Of a stretch of DNA of 64,000 nucleotides, positions 10,105-17,837 are shown piece after piece (within the stretch, counting starts at the first letter, position 1; each line of letters starts with the position of its first letter). A program made the translations under genes and the position numbers. Origin of the DNA: Nocardia arthritidis (GTDB lineage Bacteria > Actinomycetota > Actinomycetes > Mycobacteriales > Mycobacteriaceae). Below the pieces are notes generated by a model. That model saw only the letters and a program-made list of their open reading frames with translations, made no database searches and was not told where the DNA came from. The stretch spans positions 2,914,001 through 2,978,000 of the forward strand of contig NZ_CP046172.1 in the NCBI RefSeq assembly GCF_011801145.1. The letters are read 5' to 3'.

Positions 10105-11373
10105 ATGGGAATGTCCGATAAAGTGCCGGAAGTCGACTACGATCACCATTCGGCCGAGTACGCCCGTGATCCATGGGCCGCAAACATTGCATTGAATAGC
10201 CGAACGCCGGTGGCGTACAGCGGCCGGCACGGTGGTTTCTGGCTGGTGACCGGATACCAGCAGGTATCGCAGGTGGCGCATCAGCCGCAGCTGTTCTCCT
10301 CGGCGCACGAGCTGCCGAACACCCCGGGCAGGCCGCAGGGGACCGTGGTACCCGCCTCCTCCTTCCGCGGGCTGCCGCTCGAGCTCGACCCGCCCGAATT
10401 CCTGGAGTGGCGCAAGGCGTTGAACGTCTTCTTCTCGCCGCAGGCGGCCCGGCGGCTGCGCCCCCGCATCCAGCGGTACGCCACCTGGTGCCTCGATCAG
10501 CACATCGAAAGCGGCGCGATCGATCTCGTGCTGGATCTGGCGAATCCGGTGCCCGCGCTGGTCACGCTGGATATCGTCGGGCTGCCGATGGACGACTGGC
10601 GGTTGTACGCCGACGTCGTGCACGCACTGGTGTACACGCCACCGGGCACACCGGAATTCGCGCGGGTCGAGGCGGGTTTCGCGCAGCTCATCGAGACCGT
10701 GCGCGAGCTGATCCCGAAGCGGCGTGCCGAGCCCGGCGACGATTTGCTGAGCTTCCTGACCCAGCTCGAGATCGACGGCGCCAAGATCTCCGACGAGGAC
10801 ATCGTCGCGGTGTGCAATGCGGTGATCCCCGGCGGAGTCGACACCACGACGGCGCTGCTCGCCTCGACACTGGACTACCTCGAGCACAACCGGAAGGCCC
10901 GGCAGCTGCTGATCGATGCGCCGGAGCGGATTCCCGCGTCCTGCGACGAATTCCTGCGGTACTACACCCCGGTCATGGGTGTCGGCCGCACCGCGACGGC
11001 GGACACCGAGATCGACGGCTGCCCGGTGGCAAAGGGCGAGCGGATCCTATTGTCTTGGGCCGCAGCGAATCTGGATGCGAAGGTCTTCCCGGATCCCGAT
11101 GTCATCGATCTGGATCGCGATGCGCGCAAACAGGCCGCGTTCGGTATCGGCATCCACCGCTGCATCGGACGCCACATCGCCCGAATGGATTTCGAGGTTG
11201 TCATCGGTGAGGTGCTGCGCCGCATACCGGACTACCGGATCGATGGGGCCCAGAAGTACCCCACGGTCGGGCAGATCAACGGCTTCGTGCGGATGCCCGC
11301 GTACTTCACCCCGGGACCCCGCATCGGCACGGAGACGGGCGGCGTCGCCGCGCCGCCGATCCTGCCGGACTGA
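10105..11373 (+). CDS. Cytochrome P450 monooxygenase (first of the cluster)
   Basis: A 422-residue bacterial soluble P450. The I-helix oxygen-binding motif is GGVDTT, the K-helix ExxR is in DEFLRY, and the heme loop is FGIGIHRCIG with Cys353 as the thiolate ligand. It is the first gene of a plus-strand run (P450, two luciferase-like oxygenases, SDR) under operator copy B, so it is likely a macrolide hydroxylase. An in-frame second ATG at 10111 is possible, but the first ATG is closer to the GA-rich ribosome-binding sequence. If the cluster makes a nargenicin-type compound, side-chain hydroxylation is a candidate role; this is inference. Confidence 0.93.
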   Translation: MGMSDKVPEVDYDHHSAEYARDPWAANIALNSRTPVAYSGRHGGFWLVTGYQQVSQVAHQPQLFSSAHELPNTPGRPQGTVVPASSFRGLPLELDPPEFLEWRKALNVFFSPQAARRLRPRIQRYATWCLDQHIESGAIDLVLDLANPVPALVTLDIVGLPMDDWRLYADVVHALVYTPPGTPEFARVEAGFAQLIETVRELIPKRRAEPGDDLLSFLTQLEIDGAKISDEDIVAVCNAVIPGGVDTTTALLASTLDYLEHNRKARQLLIDAPERIPASCDEFLRYYTPVMGVGRTATADTEIDGCPVAKGERILLSWAAANLDAKVFPDPDVIDLDRDARKQAAFGIGIHRCIGRHIARMDFEVVIGEVLRRIPDYRIDGAQKYPTVGQINGFVRMPAYFTPGPRIGTETGGVAAPPILPD

Positions 11374-11392
11374 TCCGAGACGAGGAAAAACC

Positions 11393-12658
11393 ATGACACA
11401 GCAGCAAAGAACGCTGCGCCTCGGCGCATGTATCGATGGGCCGGGCGGCCATATCGCCGCTTGGCGGCATCCGCGGACCCCGGCCGACGCGCAGCTGGAT
11501 TTCGAGTTCCACCGCCGCAATGCCGAAACGCTCGAAAGTGCCGTATTCGACTGCCTTTTCGTCGCCGACGTGGTCGCGCTGTGGGGCACGGATGTGGAGC
11601 ATCTGAGCCGGACCGCCCGCAACGAGCACCTCGAGCCGCTCGCCCTGCTGTCGGCCTACGCCGCGACGACCGAGCACCTCGGGCTGGTCGCGACGGCGAC
11701 CACCACCTACAACGAACCCTATGATCTCGCACGGAAATTCGCGTCGCTCGAGCACATCAGCGGTGGCCGGGCGGGCTGGAATGTGGTGACCTCCGCCGCG
11801 CCCTGGGAGTCGCGCAACTTCGGTTTCCCCGAGCATATGGAGCACGATCTGCGCTATGCGCGGGCGGACGAGTTCGTCTCGGTGACGAATCGGCTGTGGA
11901 CATCGGGCGACGAGCCGATCGAACACAGCGGGCGGTTCTTCGATGTTCGCGGTCCGCTCAACATCGCGCCCCTGCCGCAGGGGCGACCCGTGATCTTCCA
12001 GGCCGGCGCGTCCCCGGTCGGCCGCGCGTTCGCGGCCCGGCACGGCGAGGTGCTCTTCACCCGGCACCCGCGGCTGTCCGACGCACAGGAGTTCTACGCC
12101 GACATGAAGGCGCGTGCCGCCGCGAATGGTCGCGGCCCCAACACAATTCAGATCTGGCCCGGATTGCAGCCGATCGTCGCGAGCACCGAGGCCGAGGCGC
12201 GGGACCGGCTGCGGGAGTTGCAGGAGCTGATGCCGGATATCGTCGCGCTGCGCGCGCTGCAGGCTCAACTGGGTGAGGTGGACTTGACCGACTACCCGCT
12301 GGACGGGCCGGTGCCCGACCTCCCCGTCACGAACAATTCGCGCAGCACCGCCCAGCGCTGGATCGACCTCGCGCACCGGGAGAAGCTGACCCTGCGCCAG
12401 CTGTCCCTGCGCACGGCGGGCGATGTCGTCGCGGGCACCCCCGAGCAGATCGCCGACCATATGGAGACCATGTTCAGCCAAGGCGCCGCCGACGGGTTCC
12501 TCATCGACTTCCCTTGTCTGCCTGCATCATTGGACGACTTCGTCGAGCAGGTCGTGCCGGAGCTGCGGCGCAGGGGGCTGGTGCGCACGTCCTATGTCGA
12601 CGGCACCCTGCGGGACAATCTCGGCCTCGCCGAATCGACACTGGCAGGTGCCCGATGA
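11393..12658 (+). CDS. NtaA/SnaA/DszA-type flavin-dependent monooxygenase (luciferase-like)
   Basis: A 421-residue luciferase-like monooxygenase of the nitrilotriacetate/pristinamycin/dibenzothiophene type. Such enzymes use FMNH2 supplied by a separate reductase. Family features are the N-terminal barrel segment HISGGRAGWNVVTS, then the PLPQGRPVIFQAGAS flavin-site region. A GACGAGGAAAAA ribosome-binding sequence precedes the ATG. It starts 19 nt after the P450 stop, and its own stop overlaps the next start by ATGA, so the genes are probably co-translated. The oxidation it carries out, for example a hydroxylation or Baeyer-Villiger-like step, cannot be assigned. Confidence 0.88.
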   Translation: MTQQQRTLRLGACIDGPGGHIAAWRHPRTPADAQLDFEFHRRNAETLESAVFDCLFVADVVALWGTDVEHLSRTARNEHLEPLALLSAYAATTEHLGLVATATTTYNEPYDLARKFASLEHISGGRAGWNVVTSAAPWESRNFGFPEHMEHDLRYARADEFVSVTNRLWTSGDEPIEHSGRFFDVRGPLNIAPLPQGRPVIFQAGASPVGRAFAARHGEVLFTRHPRLSDAQEFYADMKARAAANGRGPNTIQIWPGLQPIVASTEAEARDRLRELQELMPDIVALRALQAQLGEVDLTDYPLDGPVPDLPVTNNSRSTAQRWIDLAHREKLTLRQLSLRTAGDVVAGTPEQIADHMETMFSQGAADGFLIDFPCLPASLDDFVEQVVPELRRRGLVRTSYVDGTLRDNLGLAESTLAGAR

Positions 12659-13626
12659 CCACGGTGCTCTTCGCCCAACTGACCACCGCGGGAGGTGGCG
12701 GCGGCAACGGCCGCACCACCTTCGCTCACGTCCGCGATTGGGCGCGCGCCGCGCAACGCGCGGGCATCGACGCCCTGCTGTTCGACGACCGCCAAAGCCG
12801 GCAACCGGCCGGGCCAGGCGCCTTCGAGGCCGGGACTTTGGCGGCCGCGCTGGCCGCCGCGACCGACGGCATCGGACTGGTGTCGTCGATCTCGACCGAA
12901 CATCTCGCGCCGTACCACGTGGCCCGGTTGCTCGCCACGATCGACTATCTCAGCGGCGGACGTGCGGGATGGGAAATGAGCACACCCGGCGACAGCGCCG
13001 ACACCGCCAACTATCACGCGGGCGCCCCGGCGGCAGTCGATCGGCAGCTTGCTCGCGCCGAGGAATTCGCCGATGTCGTCGCCGGGCTGTGGGACAGCTT
13101 CGACGACGACGCATTCCTGCGCGACCGCGAATCCGGCGTCTACTTCCTGCCGGAGCGGCTGCATACGCTCGGCCACAAGGGTGAATATTTCGACGTGGCG
13201 GGCCCGCTCAATATCGCCCGCCCGCCGCAGGGGCATCCGGTGCTGGTACGCCGGGCCGACAGCGCCGAGGCCGCCGCGCTCGCGGGCCGGGTCGCCGACG
13301 TCGCCATCGTGCCGATCGATCGGGCCGACGAGGTGCGCGAGATCGGGGATGCGGTGACCGAGGCGGCGCTCGGCGCCGGTCGGCGGCGCGGCGACGTACT
13401 GATCCTGGCGGAGCGGTCGGCGGCCACCCCGGTGGACGAGCTGCTGCGAGAGCCCGTCGACGGATTCAGTTTGCTTGCCGCACAGCAGGATTCGGCAGAG
13501 AAGGCGTACGCCGACATATTGGCGACCGCCATCGCCGTGCGCGACCGATCGGCGCAGGCGGCGGGCCGGACACTGCGGGAGCGGCTCGGCCTACCCCGCC
13601 CACTCAGCAGATGGACCGCGGCATGA
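12655..13626 (+). CDS. Second luciferase-like flavin monooxygenase
   Basis: A 323-residue, shorter relative of the preceding gene with the same barrel landmarks: LSGGRAGWEMSTPG and the GPLNIARPPQGHPVLVR region. It is translationally coupled to the upstream gene through ATGA. Two adjacent paralogues of different length may form a heterodimer, or act on successive steps; the sequence does not decide. It lacks about 100 residues relative to its neighbour, mainly in the C-terminal half, so one of the pair could be a non-catalytic partner. Confidence 0.84.
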   Translation: MTTVLFAQLTTAGGGGGNGRTTFAHVRDWARAAQRAGIDALLFDDRQSRQPAGPGAFEAGTLAAALAAATDGIGLVSSISTEHLAPYHVARLLATIDYLSGGRAGWEMSTPGDSADTANYHAGAPAAVDRQLARAEEFADVVAGLWDSFDDDAFLRDRESGVYFLPERLHTLGHKGEYFDVAGPLNIARPPQGHPVLVRRADSAEAAALAGRVADVAIVPIDRADEVREIGDAVTEAALGAGRRRGDVLILAERSAATPVDELLREPVDGFSLLAAQQDSAEKAYADILATAIAVRDRSAQAAGRTLRERLGLPRPLSRWTAA

Positions 13627-13663
13627 CGGCCACCCGACCACATCGGACAGGAGCGAACCACAG

Positions 13664-14485
13664 ATGAGCGCATATCCGGATCTGCGCGGAAAGGTCGCCG
13701 TGGTCACCGGCGGCGCCTCCGGCATCGGAAAAGGCACCGCCCGGCAACTCGTCGCCGAGGGGATGCGGGTGATCATCGCCGATATCGAGCGCGACGCCCT
13801 GGAGCGGACCGCGGCGGAGATCGGCGCGGTCGGTATCCCCACCGACGTCAGCGACCTGGACAGCGTGCGGGCACTCGCCCGGGCGGCGACCGATCGGTTC
13901 GGCGCCGTGCACGTCGTCTTCAACAATGCCGGTGTCGGGCCGATCGGGCGGATCGCCGATCTCACCATCGAGGACTGGCAGTGGATGCTCGGCGTGAACC
14001 TCTTCGGCGTCATCCACGGCGTGCAAACCTTCCTGCCGATCCTGAAGGCCAACGCGGACGGCGGCCACATCGTGAACACCGCATCGATATTCGGTCTGTT
14101 CTCCCAACCGCCGCTGGCCGCGTACGCCGTCAGCAAGTACGGGGTGGTCGCGCTCACCGAGGCGCTGGCCGGCGAGCTCGAACAGGACGGTTCGAAGGTC
14201 GGGGCGACCGTATTGTGTTCGGCCACAGTGCAAACCAATGTCGCGACGAGCACCCGCAATCGGCCGCAGCGCTATGCGGGCGGCGGGCTGACCGATTTCC
14301 GGATGACCGAGGAGGAATACCGCTCGCAGCGGTGGCTGCAACCCGATGAGGTCGGCGCGCTGGTGGTCGATGCCATCAAAAACGGTGACCTGTACGCCGT
14401 GACCCATGCGGAGTGGTACGGACCGATCGAGCAGCGGCACCGGGAGATCGCCGCCGCCTTCGCGCGGGCCGGTTCGACCTCATAG
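13664..14485 (+). CDS. Short-chain dehydrogenase/reductase
   Basis: A 273-residue classical SDR. The Rossmann glycine motif VTGGASGIG lies near the N terminus, NNAG follows, and the catalytic Tyr and Lys are in YAVSK. An ACAGGAGC-like ribosome-binding sequence precedes the ATG. It is the last gene of the P450-oxygenase-oxygenase-SDR run and is followed directly by a strong terminator. It probably oxidises a hydroxyl or reduces a ketone of the polyketide; the exact substrate is unknown. Confidence 0.9.
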   Translation: MSAYPDLRGKVAVVTGGASGIGKGTARQLVAEGMRVIIADIERDALERTAAEIGAVGIPTDVSDLDSVRALARAATDRFGAVHVVFNNAGVGPIGRIADLTIEDWQWMLGVNLFGVIHGVQTFLPILKANADGGHIVNTASIFGLFSQPPLAAYAVSKYGVVALTEALAGELEQDGSKVGATVLCSATVQTNVATSTRNRPQRYAGGGLTDFRMTEEEYRSQRWLQPDEVGALVVDAIKNGDLYAVTHAEWYGPIEQRHREIAAAFARAGSTS

Positions 14486-14488
14486 AGA

Positions 14489-14523
14489 AAGGGGCGCGGC
14501 TTCGAACGGCGGCCGCGCCCCTT
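14489..14523. terminator. Bidirectional hairpin terminator
   Basis: A perfect 12-bp stem, AAGGGGCGCGGC and GCCGCGCCCCTT, encloses an 11-nt loop. It lies between convergent genes (SDR on plus, methyltransferase on minus) and is followed by TCTATATA, so it can stop transcription from both sides. Confidence 0.85.
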
Positions 14524-14580
14524 CTATATATTCGTCGCAGAAAAATGCCGGGCCGCGACGGTAGCGCGACCCGGCAACTG

Positions 14581-15417
14581 TCAGCGGCGAGTGGCGGTGA
14601 TGAACAAATAGCCGTTCTCCGGCGTGGCGGCCGCCCGGCGCATGAAATCGGTGAACGAGTCGAGTTCCTGTTCGGTGGCGTGCCGCAGGAATTCGGCGCG
14701 CTTCTTTTCGACGGTTTTGGCCAGCACGATTCCGGTGCGATTTACCTTGTCGGTGATATCCGTGATCTCGACATCGACGAAATCGTTGGCGGCCAGGTGT
14801 GCGCGATATTCGTCGGCGGTACCGAGCGAATGGATTTTGTAGGTGCTGCGAATATGGTCGAGCACGATCTTGCCCTCCGGGCCGACGGGCCCGCGCTCGA
14901 CGACGTCGGCGATCGCCAGCCGTCCGCCCGAGCGCAGCACGCGGGCGGCCTCGGCCAGCACCTGGCCGCGGTCGGGCATATGCAACATCGATTCCAGTGC
15001 CCAGGCGAGATCGAAGGAATCGTCCGGGAACGGCATCTTCATCGCATCGGCCAACCGGAATTCGGCGCGGTCGGCGATGCCGAGTTCGGCGACCCGGGCC
15101 TGCGCCTGCTCGGCCTGCAGCTTGCTGATGGTGATCCCGACGACGGATACGCCCTTGGTGCGGGCCAGGCGCAGCGTCGGATTGCCGTTGCCGCAACCGA
15201 TATCGAGCATGTGCTGGCCGGGTTGCGCGTTCAGGCCCGCGATCATCAGGTCGGTGAGCCGATCCGTCGCGGCCTCGATGGGACCGTCCTCGTCGGTGCT
15301 GTTCTCCCAGTAGCCGTAGTGCAGGTTCGCCCCCCACAGCTCATCGATCTTGCCCTCCAGACTGAACTTGTCGGTTCCGTCGTAGAAGCTGGCCACATCA
15401 TCCGTGCTGACTGTCAT
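14581..15417 (-). CDS. SAM-dependent O-methyltransferase, RebM/EryG type
   Basis: A 278-residue class I methyltransferase. Motif I is LDIGCGNGNP (about residues 71-80), followed by a GITISKLQAEQA segment and WALESMLHMPD. These match small-molecule and sugar O-methyltransferases of the RebM/EryG group. Its ATG overlaps the ferredoxin stop (TGATG), and it forms an operon with the P450 upstream. The expected role is O-methylation of a hydroxyl installed or exposed by that P450. Nargenicin-type macrolides carry a methoxy group, which fits but does not prove the link. Confidence 0.9.
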   Translation of the reverse strand: MTVSTDDVASFYDGTDKFSLEGKIDELWGANLHYGYWENSTDEDGPIEAATDRLTDLMIAGLNAQPGQHMLDIGCGNGNPTLRLARTKGVSVVGITISKLQAEQAQARVAELGIADRAEFRLADAMKMPFPDDSFDLAWALESMLHMPDRGQVLAEAARVLRSGGRLAIADVVERGPVGPEGKIVLDHIRSTYKIHSLGTADEYRAHLAANDFVDVEITDITDKVNRTGIVLAKTVEKKRAEFLRHATEQELDSFTDFMRRAAATPENGYLFITATRR

Positions 15418-15647
15418 CAGGTCTCTTCCCGTTCGGTTGCGGATTCTTCTCGAGGGTCGTCCAGAAGTGCGATGGCGGCATTCGGGCAGAGCTGGACGAC
15501 CTTTCGCACCGTGTCGGCGCGCGCCGGATCGGGTTCGGGATCGATGACCACGACCCGCCCGTCCGCTCCGGAGTCGAAGATGTCGGGGGCCGTGCGCAGG
15601 CAGTGCCCGACGCCGATGCAGCGGTCCCGGTCCGCGGAGATATGCAT
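15417..15647 (-). CDS. 3Fe-4S ferredoxin, P450 partner
   Basis: A 76-residue acidic ferredoxin with DRCIGVGHC and a later LCPN cysteine, the three-cysteine pattern of single 3Fe-4S ferredoxins that pass electrons to actinobacterial P450s. It follows the P450 stop immediately. A GTG at 15659 overlapping that stop (GTGA) is an alternative start, 4 residues longer; the ATG used here begins at the usual N terminus of the family. The acidic C-terminal tail is slightly longer than usual. Confidence 0.88.
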   Translation of the reverse strand: MHISADRDRCIGVGHCLRTAPDIFDSGADGRVVVIDPEPDPARADTVRKVVQLCPNAAIALLDDPREESATEREET

Positions 15648-15655
15648 GCGGGCGC

Positions 15656-16870
15656 TCACCAGACGACGGGGAATTCGTCCAGGCCGAAGATCGCGGCGTC
15701 GTATTTGAACGACAGGTCCTCGACCTGCGCGTCCAGCCGAAGCGTCGGCACGCGCCGGAACAGCGTCTCGTAGGAGGTCTCGAGCCAGGCCCGGGCCAGG
15801 TTCTGGCCGATGCACTGGTGGACGCCGTATCCGAAGGCGAGGTGGTTGCCCGCGCTGCGGTGGATATCGAATTCGCCGGCCCGGGGGAAGGCTCGTTCGT
15901 CGTGATTCGCCGAGGCGCACAGCGCGAAGACGGCGTCGCCCGCCCGGATGACCTGGTCACCGACCTCGATATCGGCGAGGGCGATGCGGGCGAAGGTCGG
16001 TCCGTCGGCGATCGAGTGGTAGCGCAGCAATTCCTCCACCGCACCGGGCCACAGCGTCGGATCGGCACGCAGTTCGGCGAGCTGCCCGGGATGCCGCAGC
16101 AGGGTGAGCGTGCCGAGCATGATCATGTTCGACGTCGTCTCGTGCGCGGCGATCAGCAACTGCAGGACCATGCCGACGGCCTCGTTGTGGTTGATCTCGC
16201 CCGTCAGGACCCGCTGGGTGACCAGCCTGCCGATGAGGTCGTCGCCGGGATCCCGCTCGGCCCGGCTGATCACCGCGTCCGTGTAGGCCCGCAGCTCCGC
16301 GACCGGGGCCAGCATGTCCTCGGATGCCTCGATCTTGCGGGTCCGCACCCGGGACTGGAAGAACTTGTGATCCTCGTACGGAATGCCGAGGAGTTGGCAG
16401 ATGCCCAGCGACGCGACCGGCAGCGCGAACGCCTCGGCCAGATCGGCGCGGGAACCGTTCGAGAGCATGGTGTCCAGCAGCTCGTCGATCATGGTCTGAA
16501 TGCCGGCCCGCAGCGCCTTGATGCGCTTGAAGCTGAACTCGGGGATCAGCATGCGCCGGTAGAAATCGTGCCGCGGCGAATCCATATTGAAGAACTCGCC
16601 CTCGAACAGCTGATAGCGTTCGGCATCCGGATCCGAGGTCAGCTCCGGGAAGCCGGGCCGGGTGATATCGGTACTGATCCGCGGATGGGCCAGTACTCGC
16701 TGCACCTCGTCGTACCGGGTCACCACCCACGCCGACTGTCCGCTCGGCAGCACCACGCGAGCGAGTGGTCCCTTTTCCCGGAGCTCGGCGTATTCCGCTG
16801 ACGGAGCGAACGGACATCGACGCCGCATCGGAAAACCGCGAACCGCCTGATTTTCATCGAACGTCGTCAT
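15656..16870 (-). CDS. Cytochrome P450 monooxygenase (second of the cluster)
   Basis: A 404-residue P450 with AAHETT in the I helix (Glu in place of the common Asp), ExxR in EELLRY, and the heme loop FGYGVHQCIG with Cys353. The start was chosen at the ATG preceded by GGAGACAGCGCA; a further-upstream ATG lies inside operator copy C and is rejected. The operon order is P450, ferredoxin, O-methyltransferase, so oxidation and methylation of the same site is a reasonable inference. Confidence 0.94.
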   Translation of the reverse strand: MTTFDENQAVRGFPMRRRCPFAPSAEYAELREKGPLARVVLPSGQSAWVVTRYDEVQRVLAHPRISTDITRPGFPELTSDPDAERYQLFEGEFFNMDSPRHDFYRRMLIPEFSFKRIKALRAGIQTMIDELLDTMLSNGSRADLAEAFALPVASLGICQLLGIPYEDHKFFQSRVRTRKIEASEDMLAPVAELRAYTDAVISRAERDPGDDLIGRLVTQRVLTGEINHNEAVGMVLQLLIAAHETTSNMIMLGTLTLLRHPGQLAELRADPTLWPGAVEELLRYHSIADGPTFARIALADIEVGDQVIRAGDAVFALCASANHDERAFPRAGEFDIHRSAGNHLAFGYGVHQCIGQNLARAWLETSYETLFRRVPTLRLDAQVEDLSFKYDAAIFGLDEFPVVW

Positions 16871-16942
16871 TGCGCTGTCTCCGGTAACTCTGCAACGGAT
16901 GTCGACATGCTCGCAGTCTTGCGCAGGTCGACGGCGCATTAG

Positions 16943-16992
16943 AAGTGAACCTTCGTACATTAAACCTTTGTGCGATGCACGAAGGTTCACTT
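16943..16992. promoter_or_regulatory. Cluster operator copy C, divergent P450-dioxygenase promoter region
   Basis: This is the cleanest copy, with half-sites AAGTGAACCTTCGTACA and TGCACGAAGGTTCACTT over 50 bp. The spacer holds a third half-site-like run, AAACCTTTGTGCG. Toward the plus-strand gene a TAGAAAT box starts 24 nt after GTTCAC. It sits between two diverging biosynthetic units. Confidence 0.75.
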
Positions 16993-17057
16993 TACGGCGG
17001 GTCCCGAGCGCGTTTAGAAATAGCTAGTTCATGCCCAGGAATGACGGGAGAATCGAC

Positions 17058-17837
17058 GTGACCCGATCGGACGTCGTTGATCAGCGCTATGTTACGCAGT
17101 TCAGGGAGGACGGTTTCACGCACATTCCGAATGTGCTCACCCCGGAGGAAGTAGCGCACTACCGGGAGGCCGCGCTGGAGGCGATCGAGCGCGAGGGCAT
17201 GGTGGCCGGAATGGGTATGAAGGTCGGCCGGACGGCGGTCCGGACCACCAAGGACGCGTTCCGCAACAATCCGGCGCTACGCGCCCTCGCCCGTCACCCC
17301 CGGGTCGGCGCGATCGCCGAACAGCTGTCCGGTCTCTCGCTGCGGGTGTGGGGCGGCGAAACCCTCGTCAAGTCCCCGGGCGACGAACTGCCCACCATGT
17401 GGCACGACGATCTGACGCTCGCGCCGCTGGAGGGCCGGATCCTGCTGAACGCGTGGATCGCGCTGGTGGACGTCCCGGTCGAGCGCGGCTGCATGACCTT
17501 CATCCCCGGTTCGCATCGGCGGCCGGAGCCGTTCCGCGCTCCGCTGGCCGCGGCGCAGGAGAATCCGGATTCCTATCTGTTCGACACCTATCCGCAGCTC
17601 GCCTGGGAACGGCGGGTCACCGTTCCGCTGCGCGCCGGTGATGCCACCTTCCATCAGTGGCGGACCGGACACACCGCGGGCGGCAACACCTCCGACGGCG
17701 ACCGCGTCGCCTTCATCACCACCTACACCGACGCCGAGTCGACCTACCGGCCGCATCCGGGCCACCAGTGGGCGGACCTGGAGGCCGGCCAGCTGCCGCC
17801 CGACGACATCTACCCGCGGGTTGCCGAGTTCGCTTGA
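17058..17837 (+). CDS. Phytanoyl-CoA dioxygenase (PhyH) family Fe(II)/2-oxoglutarate oxygenase
   Basis: A 259-residue PhyH-type dioxygenase. The iron triad is visible as His116 and Asp118 in MWHDDLT, plus the distal His in the RTGHTAGGNTS segment, followed by the arginine of DRVAF that binds 2-oxoglutarate. The GTG start is preferred because GGGAG lies 7 nt upstream. An in-frame ATG at 17031 would add 9 residues but has no ribosome-binding sequence and sits close to the promoter. A hydroxylation, desaturation or ether-forming step on the macrolide is plausible. Confidence 0.88.
   Translation: MTRSDVVDQRYVTQFREDGFTHIPNVLTPEEVAHYREAALEAIEREGMVAGMGMKVGRTAVRTTKDAFRNNPALRALARHPRVGAIAEQLSGLSLRVWGGETLVKSPGDELPTMWHDDLTLAPLEGRILLNAWIALVDVPVERGCMTFIPGSHRRPEPFRAPLAAAQENPDSYLFDTYPQLAWERRVTVPLRAGDATFHQWRTGHTAGGNTSDGDRVAFITTYTDAESTYRPHPGHQWADLEAGQLPPDDIYPRVAEFA

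Noticed and set aside
16870..16990. A longer start for the second P450 within the intergenic region
   Set aside because: It lies inside operator copy C, and the residues do not match P450 N termini; the ATG at 16870 has GGAGACAG upstream.
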